Both the position numbers and the translations under genes were made by a program. Below, piece by piece: positions 1 to 12,278 of a DNA stretch of 64,000 bases. The stretch covers positions 2,244,501 through 2,308,500 of the forward strand of contig JAPWGK010000001.1 of NCBI GenBank assembly GCA_029641185.1, read 5' to 3'. Within the stretch, counting starts at the first letter, position 1; each line of letters begins with the position of its first letter. This stretch comes from Pseudofabraea citricarpa. Its lineage: Eukaryota > Ascomycota > Leotiomycetes > Helotiales > Dermateaceae. The notes beneath the pieces are model-generated. The model saw only the letters and a program-made list of their open reading frames with translations, made no database searches and was not told the DNA's origin.

Positions 1-825
1 ATGTTGGCAACAGCAGTGGAAACACACCAGGAAAGCAGCGGATGCATATGCCATGAAATCAAATTTCGACGGTTCGGAGTTTCTTTGAAGCAATCTATCT
101 GACTCTGGCTGGCTGATTCAGATGCTTCTGTCTGCTACCGAATGAAATAATAGTGCAATCGGAGCAAAGTAAAAGCGAACAACATAGCTTTTAAGCACAT
201 GTCCAGATTGTAATGTCTTTGATTAAATATACATACCCGGCAAATCTTTTTATCGTTAGAATTATAAAATGTTCTTGAGAAAGCCGATGTGTCATTTATT
301 GAAATACCCAAACCACAACTACCTCTTCGCGTTTGTAACATCCTAATTTACCAGCAAAACCACAAAAGTAATCCTTTCAGGTTTCGTTAACGAGATTATC
401 ATGCGATACCCACCCCTCGCTTAATAGGAAGAAGGGTTCATGCATTGAAATAGATGAAGGTCTGTTTGCCTGCTTTTCAATACGATGGATTCCGTAAAGA
501 GAACATTCGACACTAGACCATTTAAGTGAGACTGCATGCATGACTATGTTTCTAACATGCGAGAAAGAGGAGGAAAGAAAATTTCCGTGAAAGTCCATTC
601 CTTCTTTGAAAAATATTTTCTACCTCATCCTTCATTTGTGAAACCAGCTAGTTGGCAACAAAGAACTTCTACCTAGCTCCTGCTACGAAGTTTTCAAAGA
701 ATAGAAACAGAGAGAAACAGCGTAAGCGCCTGGTTTCCTTCTTAAATACTGTTATTCCAGTCGCCATTCATGCTAATGTCCAAGCAACACCAGCAACTTC
801 ACAGAAGCCCCAACAACCTCCCAAC
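1..825. other. No gene seen (left edge)
   Basis: Both strands lack an ORF with domain-like sequence or consistent splice signals. Short open frames here have no recognisable composition. The tail end may hold the promoter and leader of the small gene starting at 826. Confidence 0.5.
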
Positions 826-1232
826 ATGGGCAAGCCAAAGAGAGATATTGCAAAAGAATTCGGCATCTACTTTGGAGATGAGAACAAACTCGCGAATTGG
901 CAGAGATTCTGTAGAGATCTTGGTCTGGAAGGCAACCTTTCTAGCTTAAAGCAATGTAGAAAGGTATGTGCAAGCAAGCAACTCAGTCACCGTGCTGATA
1001 TTCAGAGGGAAAATGCTAATTATTTTAACTGAACCAGGCTCTCATACCAGTTTGGGTCAATATCTATGACTTTCTTGATGCTTTGAAAGCAGGGGTTCCC
1101 GTTCGCCGGTTCGAAAGCGAGCGTGCTTTAGCCAAATACACCATGAACACTCGACGGATATATCCCAAGAATAAAGCTAAAGCTGAGGGACCTGTGAGGG
1201 CTCTTCTGGCGCATATCTTTGGCAATTGTTAA
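826..1232 (+). CDS. Small conserved-looking hypothetical protein (110 aa)
   Basis: Two exons, 826..963 and 1038..1232, joined by a GT-AG intron (donor gtatgt, acceptor ccag). The predicted protein begins MGKPKRDIAKEFGIYFGDEN and has 110 residues. It is basic, with Trp and Tyr spaced through helical-looking segments and an Arg/Lys-rich C-terminal third (MNTRRIYPKNKAKAEG). I do not recognise a named domain. The open frame continues upstream to about 652 without an ATG, so 826 is the first usable start. Codon use and the clean junction argue for a real gene, and the composition looks like the short lineage-specific proteins common in ascomycetes. Function unknown. Confidence 0.6.
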
Positions 1233-1528
1233 GGCATATTTGGCAACTTCACGAGAGATACTTTGGAAAGGAAATGGTCGATGTGGCAGAGTTCATTGTT
1301 GGCAGTGATGGCAGTGATGGCAGTGGAAGATCAAGGATTTGGAAGGTGGACTTTTGGAACATCACAGGTTATTCAGAGGCATCGGGGACCTGATAAAGAG
1401 ATGCGATGATGTCAAGTCGGACTGCTGGTCACTGATAATAAACCTCTCAGGTGGAATTCATCTCATGTGTACTGTCTTCAACCTTCTCCCATCAAGTCCA
1501 CTTCTAGAATATGGTTTTCTTCAAAAAA
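1233..1528. other. Convergent intergenic spacer with short tandem repeat
   Basis: The spacer lies between two genes that converge. It contains about two and a half copies of the 10-mer ggcagtgatg near 1299-1325. No gene is seen. Confidence 0.5.
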
Positions 1529-3393
1529 TCAATCAAACTCAGACTTGTCTTGCTTCGCTGTATCATAAGTTCTGAACTTCATGCCGAGAGGCACTTCTTT
1601 CCACTGCAAGTCCTCATCGAGTAGAGAGAGACACTCGCCCCATTGTTCTCTTATCATCGCAGCATGCTTTTCACTTTTCGGAGTGATATTAGCTGGGAAA
1701 GGTCGAGGCTGTACTAGCAAACCTCCTATCAAGTCTGCAGGGTCAGGTAGGATCTGTTTCCCATCTGAATCTGTTGCCGGCTCCACATTAAATGCCCAAA
1801 GGATTCGAGACATGGCGAGGAACAACGAACGCTCAGCGATGTGCATACCCTGACAGACTCTCCGGCCAGCGCCAAAAGTGAAATGATCGCGTTTTGACAC
1901 GTCTGGGTTCGATGTGGCTTCCCCGGCAGTTTGGAAATCATTTGCATACCGAGAAGGGTCAAAGGTTCGCGGATTGGCATGCCTTTGGGGATCCATATGA
2001 ATAGCCCAGTTATTGGGTATAACACCGGCGCCTTTGGGTATGAGATATCCATCATACCAATCGTCTTTTGTAACTGCGTGAGGAATACCCATTATGGTTG
2101 TGGGCATCCACCGCAAAGATTCTTTAACGCAACCTCTGATGTACTGCAACTCAAACTCATCTTCCATAGTTGGTAATCGGTCAGGACCAACCACACGGTC
2201 AAGCTCTTCTTGGGCTATTTTTTGGACTTCAGGAAAGAGGACCAGTGCTTGCATGAAGCCAATGAGCTCTGACGTGGTAGTGTCTGATCCAGCTTCAAAA
2301 ATACTGCCACTCATGTATCCAGCAAGATCGTCCGAAAACTGCTCGACCTCTTGAGTTTTCATCAGATCAACGCAAAAGCATGGCTGATATATGTCAGCAC
2401 ACCATATCTGATTATTTAGTCTCTGGGGTTGGAGAATAGGCTTACTTTTGCTGTACCAGCCTTGATTTCTTTCTTCACCTTCAACCAATTACCAACGAAG
2501 AGCTCCCTTTCGACTTCGTGTAATCTCTTGCAATGTGCACGCATCGGTATCATAAAGTCCGGGAGGTATTTCAAGCCTGGAAACAAATCGAGAAGAGTAG
2601 AAACACCACTCACAGCAACATTAGAGAAGTTCTCGACGACCTTGAAAACCTTATTGGCTTTTGGATCGTCGATGCTGCTAGTGCGAAAGCCGTATACCAT
2701 TTGAGTAGTGAGCGCATATGAGTATCGCCTGATGTGGTTCAAGAACTGGTCTGGCGCGTCAAGAAACCCCAGCAGTAACTGCTTATTCTCAAGATCTTGA
2801 TATGGGACATATGACTTTGCTGCGACGATATTGAGGATGTTGTGAACAAATTTGCGTATCATGCGCCACTTTGGCCCATACGGCTTCAGCAAGATTAGCT
2901 ATACTCACATAGAAAACAACCATTAAGCCTACCATGAGAAGTACACGGTTTCCCCCACTAAGCAGATCCATGAGCATATACATAGGCAATCTACTAGAGT
3001 AAATTCCACTGCGCTTATCTAGAAGTTCCTTGACAGCGGTATCGGTTGAAAGAACAATAATTGTTCTAGTCCCAAGTATGAGAGAATAAATCGGTCTACA
3101 CACAATTACTAAGTGCCATTTATCAACTGCACCAAGACTGATGATACCCATATTCTTGCGCCCATTTTTGGAACTGGAGATGCGAATTTTTCTGAGGCAT
3201 CTTGAACAAACATAAGTAAATATCTGCAAATTTAGATGGTTGGAATCACCAAATGAATATTACCCAGGATCGGGATTGTAGGAGGGCCAGGTGGGTAACC
3301 TTTCGGTCGGCGACCGATTGTTAGGACTTTTGCGAAGAGGAAAACGATGAGGAACATCGCAAGTACAACATAATTAGAGGTAGAAATTGCCAT
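1529..3393 (-). CDS. Cytochrome P450 monooxygenase (550 aa)
   Basis: Five exons: 3250..3393, 3148..3200, 2933..3095, 2446..2883 and 1529..2383. The protein starts with an N-terminal membrane anchor (about residues 8-26) followed by the Pro-rich hinge PPGPPTIPILGN, as in endoplasmic-reticulum P450s. Diagnostic motifs are all present: I-helix AGSDTTT, K-helix ESLRW (ExxR) and the heme loop FTFGAGRRVCQG with the Cys thiolate ligand. It therefore looks catalytically intact and would use NADPH-P450 reductase. The sequence resembles the broad fungal group that includes O-methylsterigmatocystin oxidoreductase-like enzymes, but no substrate can be assigned. The exon 3/4 junction was set to give LLMPYGPKW, which matches the family. 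No secondary-metabolite backbone enzyme lies nearby. Confidence 0.9.
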
Positions 3394-4235
3394 ATTGTCG
3401 AACTCAAAATGTGAAAATTAATGGGGGGCGACGTGCTCGAAAAGCAAGTCGTTAGCAGTTGGCGATATATAAACACGCGAAGAAGCATTGTGCTACTAGC
3501 AAGCGATCCAGCCGGACATCTATCCACCACTCAAAAAAGGTGTGTCGGTACCCGTTGGGAAATAAACCTTCGACTAAGGTCTCACGGCATTTGCAGAAGC
3601 ACAGGAAATACCATGGCTGTATAAATCAAGGCTTCTGATAAGTTACAGGTTGGCCGAGGCGAGCCGGCAGGGAACAACGGTGTTGCATGGGCAATCAAAA
3701 TGGGTAAGCACTAGTATCTTAATTCGAGCAAACCAGTTGAATCTGCGCATAGGCAGGCGGCATGAGCGGGTCAAAGACCTGGCTGCGGACTTCTTGCAGA
3801 TCTGAGCTGTACGTGATTATTGCTGCAGAAATCAATGGCGGGGTAGCATTGACCTCTCGTGCCCTTGTCCCTTGTCGATCGAGGGGAACTTACTTGCCCC
3901 AACCTCTTTCCTTTATTAACTATTGCAAGAGCACCTGAAATCCTCTTTGAATATCTAAAAGTTAATCAAGTCAATAGACGGTACTCTATGCCGAAGTATT
4001 AGGCGTTCAAATAACATCATAGCATCTCCCCTGATCAGCCACAGGGTTCATGATTCTCAGGCAGTTGACTACCGGCAATGAGAACCAGTGGTGATTAATA
4101 TATGGTATATAGGTAAAGAGCGATAAAACAAGGATAACATGATGGTATTATGGTACTAATGATACAACATATGATTAGATCATGCTCTGAAGTCATGAAG
4201 CAGAATTCCCATCTATGCGCGCAGTGGGTTCTCAA
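3394..4235. other. P450 promoter side and spacer
   Basis: No gene seen. A TATA-like run (gatatataaa, about 3463-3472) sits roughly 70 nt upstream of the P450 start and is the likely core promoter element. The rest is unremarkable. Confidence 0.4.
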
Positions 4236-5751
4236 TCAACAAGGCAAACCTATGCCACGCATATTAGCCTTAGCAGAAGCAAAATCTAATGGTCTTGGTG
4301 CAATCTGGGTGCCCCTCTCGTCTTCATACTCCACATAAACATCTACCTGTTTCGTGATTGTCAGCCCAAAATTGATCCCCGGATGCGTGTGAGCTTCTTC
4401 GTATCCTGGTGGTAATATATGTTCGACTGAAGATGCCCGACGAACACGAGAGGATATCTTATGACCCTTCGAGCCTGAGCCTCCTGAACAGTAATTGGTC
4501 ATGTGGTAGACGGTCCGAGATTGCTTGGTGTGAACGGCTTTCATAAAAATGGGTCGCAGGAGAGGGATTGAGGCTGAAATTATGACGAGTGCATTCTCGA
4601 CGCTAAGAATCATATTAAAAATGCCTCTAAAGGATATTATGGATAGTCTTACTTGGTCCAGATGAAAAATGAGACCGTGTTGAATGTGTAATCAGACCGC
4701 TTGCTTAGCGAGCTTATAAGGGTTACTTTTACGACAGAGGCAACAAAAGCGCTTGATAGGTAGTTTTGTTAGTCGATATTTTACATCTTGTATTTAGGAG
4801 GTTAGTGGTCTTACAAAATGGACATTCCCAACAATGCTGCAAGGCCAAACTTGATTTTCCGGGTCATGTTCAAGTTCCAAAACATAAAAAGGGGGAAGAT
4901 AGTTAAGGCCAGGTCGGTTGCTGAATTACATGCTATAGAAGCATATTTATAAGTAGATTGAAAAGAAAGCTCAAAGAACTCGGTTCTTACATCCTTGGAA
5001 GTATCCAGTATACTAAAGAGATGTCAGAAATGGAAAATCTTCCGTGGATAATCTAACTTGCCTCTTGAACCACCGGGCTCCAGCATTTACTTGGGTAGTC
5101 GATAGGGTTCCAAAGAGTTCGTGTATCTTTACACTGTGTGAATATTGTAATGGCGGTGACCAGGTTGATGATTATAGTCTCTGCTGCCAAAAAGATGATA
5201 GTCCAACAGCGAACCTTAGTGGTCGCGAAAAGCCTCCAGAGGAGCAGCATAAATGATAGCCTTCCCAAGCTTGAACTGGCAATACCTTGAGATAGTTTGG
5301 TCAGTTCTGTGTACCAATGCAGAACATAGTCCAAGACCTACCCAGAGGCTCGTTGATATAGATGTAGAATTGAGCATGGGCCCTCTCTTCTTCGTTCAAG
5401 TAGAAAAAGTGTCTGCCGAACCCCCATTTATATGATTCTGTTAAACTGGCAGAGGCAGCAATTCCGAACAACTAAGAGTATTAGTACACCACACAGGCTA
5501 AATACTTGGGCCAACGCACCAAAGCACCAACCATAACGAAGTCCCCAACTCCTAGAGTTCTAGTTATTCTAACCTGGGCGTAGAGTCGACCTGCCAGGAT
5601 GATAATTGCTGCTCCATACAAAGTCCATGAAACCTTCAGAAAGTGATGACCTTCTTTGGTTAGTTGCATTTTGTAGCATCCCCTTACGGAATATATGCTT
5701 ACCAATGTTGATGTCTGGGCCACCTGGATGCGGGATGTCTACTCCTGTCAT
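4236..5751 (-). CDS. Fungal rhodopsin-type seven-helix membrane protein (PTH11/SAT4-like, 379 aa)
   Basis: Eight short exons: 5703..5751, 5520..5650, 5342..5471, 5062..5285, 4991..5012, 4815..4932, 4653..4751 and 4236..4602. The spliced protein has hydrophobic helices including YGAAIIILAGRLYAQ, SLGRLSFMLLLWRLFATT and WTIIFLAAETIIINLVTAIT. It also has the family signatures TRTLGVGDFVMV, CKDTRTLWNP and FFIWTNVENALVIISASIP. These mark the Fung_rhodopsin family (PF20684), plasma-membrane proteins related to the Pth11-like receptor-type group. The ligand is unknown. The tail after the last helix is polar and His/Glu-rich. Intron 4 uses a GC donor (gcaagt). The start was placed at the first ATG; an open frame without ATG extends 33 nt further. 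Confidence 0.85.
5062..5062 (-). other. GC-AG intron donor in the rhodopsin-type gene
   Basis: The exon ending CCG GTG GTT CAA GAG at 5062 is followed by gcaagt rather than gtaagt, with acceptor ctttag just before 5012. Reading through gives a stop within two codons (GCA AGT TAG). Splicing yields a continuous reading frame into the YTGYFQG exon expected for the family. Confidence 0.75.
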
Positions 5752-7568
5752 CTTAACCTGTCCTTGCGGCAGACAGTCTACCAAGTCGAATAGGGCTTTG
5801 AAATATCAAGCTGGCGCATTCTCGACGTGGTCCCATCTGGTTCTCGGTCGATATGAAGTAGCTTCACGAATGGTTTTTGGTTCCCATTAGAGCGTTTAGT
5901 AGGTGTCGTCCCTGTCGGTGTAGGCCATGAAAGAAAGGGGAGTATTGTGGTTAATATCTCATAAGAATAGGGCGTCCTTCTGGAACACATCTAGCTCATT
6001 TGCAAGGCCAGAAAACTCAGATGCAAACGTTCTATCCACGACGGGTGGATAAACAGCGCAGGAATTTGTCAGTGCTTAAGTTCTAGGGTTGGTGTTACTT
6101 TCGGGATCGAGGATATGCGGACTATGTAACAATTTTTGGATGAGGGGAAGCTGCGTTTGGGAAGGCCTGAAAGCTTAAAATGGCCCATTGGATATGATTA
6201 CATCTGAGCATTTACTTCGTCCGCCCACTTATACCTTGTTGAGTTAGAGACCTCGAAGTTTGTCTACATTTCTCAGAAGTCACTGAGCAAAAAGAATCGC
6301 AACACACATATCCTTTGAGTTGTTTAAATAAGCTGGACATTCTATTTGGCTAGCAGGCAATATACTTGTTGGCAGCATGACTGTCAACATGCTCGGCATT
6401 GCTTCTCCGTTCAAGCTTCTGAATTTGTAAAGTTAAGACTTCTGTTCCACAGGCATAGAGGTAACACTGCATCCCTTCGGATAGAAGGCAGTCAGCTAGC
6501 CTTGTACAGTAATGAAAACTATGTATCTGACAAACCAAAGAATAGCAACCAACTTTTTAAGTTTCTCCATTAGTAATTATATATTTTGAGTTTTAAAATT
6601 TTACCGGGGGCATAATGTGTGCGTATTTGACTGGTCGCTGGTGGCAACTGAACGGTATACGATTCAAGTAGGGCATATTGAAACGCCTGCAAAAGTAAGA
6701 CATCGAATCGCATTAAGGCCAGGTGGATACGAAAACACTTTCACAAAACCGTCCAAAGCAAATCGATGCTAACATGGTATCAAGGAATGGCAATCACAAA
6801 GGCTTTATGGAGTCTGGCTAGCTCCGTCCGAAGAATCATCCACTTCTGTTTCTCTCTGATAGAGAGGGTATCTGCGTACTTCGATGCATTTTTGCTATTA
6901 GTGCTTGCATGGTTATACGCATGTTTGAGGTGTCTACTTTACTTTCGGATTAAAAAATTCCAGGATGTCCGGATTGATTTCGTCAATGTTGAAAAAGTCC
7001 GATTGATGACAAGAGATCTCCCTCCATCTTTCATTATTCTAAGCAACATCTACTCGCTTACCACGATCGATGGCTGGCATATATGCTCATCGTGGCCAGA
7101 GATAACGCAACGGAGAACATGCACCAAGAACCATATCTGACTCAGTCAAGGTGACTTTCTTAGTATTCAATTTAAACTCGAGGCAGACATAACGTTCCAC
7201 TAGGACTTAATACAAGGACACGAGTCAGCACGGACCCCGTGTTCCCCGGTGTGTATGTAGGTGAAGCGTCAAAGCGAAAGCATGAAACCACAAAACGACG
7301 ACCCCACGGAGAAGATAAGGACAGCCTTTGGGGTTGACGGGCAAACTTTCAATCGCCTGATATTTTGTACAGTACAGTACGGCCGAATGGCTCTCTGAAA
7401 CAAATATGCTTGTCATGTTCCAGCACCGCTTGCGCAAGACTCGATACCGGTACTTGAGCATCGGATTTCGTTGCATGTCGCCAAGGAACCGCATGTGATC
7501 TTTTGACCGAAGATCAGAATTATCTTATCTGCTCACCTCCCACCGGCTGTCAAAGAAAGAGCCATTCC
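5752..7568. other. 1.8 kb gene-poor spacer
   Basis: No supported gene. A 124-codon ATG frame at 6766-7140 contains a hydrophobic segment but has no family-like motif. The run tgtacagtacagtac at 7366-7380 is one of several TACTGTACAGTA-like palindromes found in the spacers of this window. Confidence 0.45.
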
Positions 7569-8430
7569 TCAGGTTTGAGAAGGGGGTTCCCAGATCATAG
7601 CCCAGAGCTTGACGCCCTCTCCTCCTTTCATTGCTAGCCCATCAGACGAAGCACTGCCCTTCCCCAAAACCATTTCCTCCACCATCTGGAAGCCGCACCT
7701 TAGATACAGGTCTCGCGAGTATGAGGTCGTTGCCTCAAGCCATAACGGCATCTTTTCGGCCACAGCCTTGTCCTGGTATTGCTTTATGATTTCCGAAGCA
7801 AGTCCTTATTTAGTCAATGAGTAAAGTAGACTTGGTTCAACCAATGAGAAGACCTACCTTTCTGCCTCGAATCTTCCCGAGTTCCGATGAAGAAGATGTA
7901 GTAGAATGCTGCTTTCTTTCCTAATCTCTTTTCTTTGATCCTCTCTGCTAACGTGCCATATTCGAAAAGAGTTTTCTGTCATTAGATGATCAGTGTTTCC
8001 ATCCCAGATCAAGGAGAGTCATCAGAGTAGGCGTTGCACGAACCTTGGCCCCGTTGAATCCCATATTCCATAAAAATGGAATCAAGCCAGCTGCTAGCCA
8101 GGTTCGTGGGTTATCAACTTTCTCGCCAGGGGGGATAAGAACAGCACAGGCTTTCCAGTCATCGATTTCGCTGATGCTCGCTTTGTTCAGCACCGCTGCT
8201 GTGAGAATGCTGTTGAAATACCGAGGGAAGAATGCGTATCTGGCTGTCTCGCTCAGGTTGTTCACCATATAAGTCAGGACGGGGTCATTCCGGAATACAC
8301 TGCTGAGAAGCTCAACTGCCTGGGGGAGGTACTCTAGCACTGGTTATCATTATATCCACATGTTGGGGAGATTAAGAGGTCTATCTGACTTACCCCTCCC
8401 TGTTCGAGACGTGATTTTTCGCTCCATCAT
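7569..8430 (-). CDS. GNAT-family N-acetyltransferase (228 aa)
   Basis: Four exons: 8394..8430, 8044..8339, 7858..7975 and 7569..7804. The protein has the layout of fungal stand-alone GNAT acetyltransferases. The N-terminal half is helical (AVELLSSVFRNDPVLTYM). A strand follows (AAFYYIFFIGTRED), leading into the acetyl-CoA pyrophosphate loop RQKGLAS (motif A, Q/RxxGxG/A type). Motif B is LWLEATTSYSRDLYLRCGF. It would transfer acetyl from acetyl-CoA to a small amine; the substrate cannot be told. It is likely cytosolic, as no signal peptide is seen. Two tandem ATGs open exon 1 and the first was used. Confidence 0.85.
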
Positions 8431-8947
8431 GGATAAACCCAAGAGAAGTATCCCTCATACTTCACCCTTCTGAGTGTTCGTTAACTAGCATTACAGTCAG
8501 CCAAGTGTTGTCAGTGGCTGTAAACCAATTGTAGAAAGGGGTGTAGGTCACATGACAGCAAAGCACTTGAGTCGTTTTAGTACTTAGTGCTGACTTTTAA
8601 AATCCAGTGGAATTGCTACCGCCATGATTCGTGATTCGTGATTCGTGGGTGGTTTAAGCCGCGGGGGAAATATCTGTGCCAAACTTGCACGTCGTGCATG
8701 TCCCTCGTCTTCGTATAGATGGGGGAAATCTCTGTCACATACAAAAGCGGTCAGGTACGACCTCATATCCTCAAGCAGCATAGGAAGGTGACAATGACTC
8801 ACTCGGCACATCTCGGCCAATTCTCTGTGGCTATTAGTATTGCTATAGCTCTAGTTGTGCTATCTCTCACTTCATCCTGATCTTGTTTTGCTTCCTATTC
8901 CAGAGAAGAGCCGAGTCGGGTCGGTGGCGTGCAAGGCTTCATTCAAC
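8431..8947. other. Divergent spacer between the GNAT and MFS genes
   Basis: No gene seen. Three head-to-tail copies of gattcgt lie near 8622-8648. The two flanking genes are divergent, so their promoters must share these roughly 500 nt. Confidence 0.45.
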
Positions 8948-11115
8948 ATGTCTTCTCCAGCTCCAACTCCAGGTCTCGCTCCAGCGCAGGCGGGGATATA
9001 CCACGGTACTCCAGATGAGATGTCCAAAGTTCCTGAGGACAAAATCGCACAAAGCAGTGCTCAGGTCGATCAGAGTTCAAAAGAAAAGACTGCAGCCATG
9101 AATGCCCACCCGAATGCTGGGAATACGTATGAGCTGCGTGACATGAGTCTACCAGGAGTGCTGGTAGACGTTGAAGCTCTACCAGCACGCAGCAAGATCC
9201 GCGTCCTGGCCGTCATGGCAGCTCTTTTCTCGACGCTGTTCATCGCATCGCTCAACGCAACCATCGTAGCGACCGCCATTCCCACCATCACGTCCGAGTT
9301 AGGTTCTGGGGCCGGGTACGCATGGATGTAAGTAAAGTCAGATCAAGTCAAGTCACATTCCCGAGCTTTACTATGCTCTTGCAAGATTTTCTGCGGGTAA
9401 AAGGTTCAGATGTATTTGATGCTGAGTTTGGGGAACATAGAGGAGGTGCATATACGTTAGCCAGCACGGCAGCAGCTCCGATCTGGGTCAAGTTTTCGGA
9501 TATCTGGGGTCGCAAAGCTATCCTGCTGAGTGCAGTAGCACTGTATTTTCTGGCGTCTATCATATGTGCCGTGTCGACGAGTATGAAGATGCTCATTGTC
9601 GGTAGGACTCTGCAGGGCACTGCAGGTGGAGGACTGATGCAGATGGTATGCATCACTATTTCGGATTTGTTCAGCATGAGGTATACTCTCCCTCTCTCTA
9701 CTCGCACTGAACACTTTTCCCAAAATACAAGAAAGATTTCTGATGTATGCTTGCTTTAGAGAGAGATCGCTGTACCTTGGTCTTCTAGAGGTTATATGGG
9801 CTATTTCTGGCGGAGTAGGTCCGATTCTTGGAGGAGTATTTACACAATATACCTCTTGGCGCTGTGAGTCCTCAAGCCCAATCCATGCCGCACAACGAAA
9901 CAAGAGATAAGAAGAAGAAAGAAGAAGAAATAAAAATCAATAACTAACCCATCTTAGGGATCTTCTGGATCAACCTACCCATCTCAGGAACGGCCTTCCT
10001 CCTGCTCCTCATCTTCCTAGACGTGCACAATCCACGGACGCCCTTCATGGCCGGCCTCAAGGCCATCGACTGGTTTGGGAGTTTATCCATGCTGGGACTG
10101 ATGAGCATGCTCCTTTTAGGTCTCGATTTCGGCGGTGCCACCTTCCCCTGGGACTCACCGACCGTCATCTGCCTGATCGTGTTTGGCAGCCTGATGTCGT
10201 TGTTCTTCGTCTTCAGCGAGAAGCGACTGGCCAAGTATCCGTTGATGCCTATGCGCATCTTCAAGGAGAAGTCCAACGTCGCGTGTCTGCTTCTGGGCTT
10301 CTTTCATGATTTCGTAAGTTTGCAGTTTCTACTCGCTTACCAACAGCATCATAGGTATATATGCTGATGACGAGGGAAAACAGGCCCTCATCTCTTCACA
10401 ATACTACCTGCCCTTGTTCTTCCAATCCGTACTCAGCCGCTCGCCCCTGTCCTCGGGAATCCTCACCGTGCCACTGACCGTGACGGGCGGCATCTGCGGT
10501 ATGATCACGGGCGTGCTGATCCACCGAACGGGCCGATATGTAGAGCTCATCTACATCGGCGTCTTGCTCCTCGTCTTGGGCATGGGCTTGTACACGCTGC
10601 TCTCTCCCGATACGTCGGTGCCGACCATCATCGGGTTCGAGATCCTCGTTGGTGCCGGTACGGGCTTGCTCTTCGAGCCGCCGCTGATCGCGCTGCAGGC
10701 CCATGTCGAGCAGGACGATGTGGCAACGGCCACGGGCACGTCTGGGTTCGTGAGAGACGTAGCTCTGTGCCTGGGTCTGGTCATTGGGGATGTTGTCTTC
10801 CAGAACAACATACAAAAACATGTTGGCGAGATGCTGAGGGCTGGCATCTCGAGGGAGCTCGTGCGTTTGTTGACGGGCGAGGAGGCGGCCGCGAATGTCT
10901 TGCTGATCAAAGAAATCGAAGATGTGCAGCAGAGGGCTGTTGTTCGGCAGGCCTTCGCCATGAGCTTGAGAGGTATCTGGGTTACTTGTACGGTCATGTC
11001 GGCTTGTGGGGTGGTTTGTGCTGTGTTTATCAAGAGGAAAGGGCTAAGCGACGTCCACGTCGAGACGAAGACTGGCTTGGGAGGGGAAGAAAAAGCGATC
11101 GCTGAACGGACATAG
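8948..11115 (+). CDS. MFS transporter, DHA2-like drug:H+ antiporter (603 aa)
   Basis: Five exons: 8948..9327, 9441..9680, 9760..9863, 9958..10313 and 10384..11115. A roughly 80-residue cytosolic N-terminus precedes about 14 hydrophobic segments, matching the DHA2 group. The first helix carries FIASLNATIVATAIPTI. Motif A follows as KFSDIWGRKAILLS, and antiporter motif C as GGVGPILGGVFTQYTSW. It would sit in the plasma membrane or vacuole and export a small organic compound in exchange for protons. Neighbouring P450, GNAT and hydrolase genes fit a detoxification or metabolite-export context, but that is inference. An open frame extends upstream without an ATG, so 8948 is the natural start. Confidence 0.9.
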
Positions 11116-11212
11116 AGAAGAAGAGGGAAACTAGATGGCTGACTCGTCGAAGAATATGATCAACATTTAATATTATACATGTTACGGGTGTCAAGTGCGA
11201 TGTGAGTTCGTG

Positions 11213-11962
11213 CTATTGCCAGCCAGCTTTCATCTTTTCGATTGCTTCCGCCTCTGTCACAACATCGGCATACTTAGCATTCAGGTCGAAGAGATTGCTT
11301 GTATGCACTTCCGGTGTCCGATCACCACACGCTTCGCCCACGACCTACAGACTTTAGTTAGTCCTTGAAAAAGCACAAACCCCAACGACGAAAGACGAAA
11401 GACAAAAGACGAAGAGGCAGGCACTTACCATCGGTCTAAAGCCGGACTGCATAGCATCAAGAGTTGTGGCCCTCACGCAGCCACTAGTAGAAACGCCACA
11501 GAGGACGAGTGTATCAATGCCCAGGACCTGAAGGCGTGTTGCCAGATCCGTGCCAAAGAAGGCACTGGCGTATTTCTTCACCACGACCTCTTCCCCTTCT
11601 GCCGGCTCGAGCCCAGGCATGCATTTATCCAGACCGCGCGTGTCGCCTTCCTGCCACACCGAGAGCGACTTGGATTTGTTGTAGAAGAGGCCTGCGTCGG
11701 CCATGGTCGGCGACGTATACTTGACTTGGGTCCAGATGATGGGGATCTTGGCTGCACGTGCGGCTGACAAAAGTCGACACATGCTGTCGGGTGAAGATGC
11801 TCCCGCTGGGTTTGAAGAGATATTGAGGGGAGAGCCTGGTGTCCAGTACGCGGTGCATACATCGATTATGCACAGTGCTGGCCGCTTGCCCCAGCCCATG
11901 GGGTTGTTGAACCCAGATCCAACATAGTTGGCTGCGGAAGGATGTTCAGATAAAGATGTCAT
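11213..11962 (-). CDS. Isochorismatase-fold cysteine hydrolase (221 aa)
   Basis: Two exons, 11429..11962 and 11213..11344. The protein has the cysteine-hydrolase triad in the expected order: Asp34 in ALCIIDV, Lys129/130 in VVVKKYASAFFGTDL, and Cys162 in GVSTSGCVRAT. The family hydrolyses amides such as N-carbamoylsarcosine or ureido compounds. The long N-terminal part with NPMGWGKRPAL resembles N-carbamoylsarcosine amidase-like fungal enzymes, but substrate specificity cannot be read from sequence. No signal peptide, so cytosolic. It converges on the MFS gene, leaving under 100 nt between their coding ends. Confidence 0.88.
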
Positions 11963-12278
11963 TTTGAGGAGACTTCACGTATAGAATTATTGAAAACAGG
12001 TATGGTCTTGTGAAGAACAATCTGCAGAGATGGTTGAATATATCGATATGAAGTGGGGGCTTTGAAGTGGGATGTTTTGCCTGCCGGATCGGATCTCCGC
12101 TGCCGGTAAACCTGATAAGAGAGTCCCCACGTGATGAGTCCTCTTCAACACACATCTATGGACTTTTGTAGGCTCAGTTTGACCGGAGAGGAGGTTTAAT
12201 GAGATGGAGAATGATATGGAGACATAGGTATGCTGTATGAATGCAAAAGGCAAACGATGAAACTGATATATGCTTTTA
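11963..12278. other. Spacer between two minus-strand hydrolase genes
   Basis: About 300 nt with no gene. It contains the promoter side of the cysteine hydrolase and the 3' region of the peptidase-like gene. Confidence 0.4.

Noticed and set aside
6766..7140. 124-codon ATG frame with a hydrophobic segment
   Set aside because: No family motif, no splice partners and no neighbouring context; it is expected by chance in a 1.8 kb spacer.
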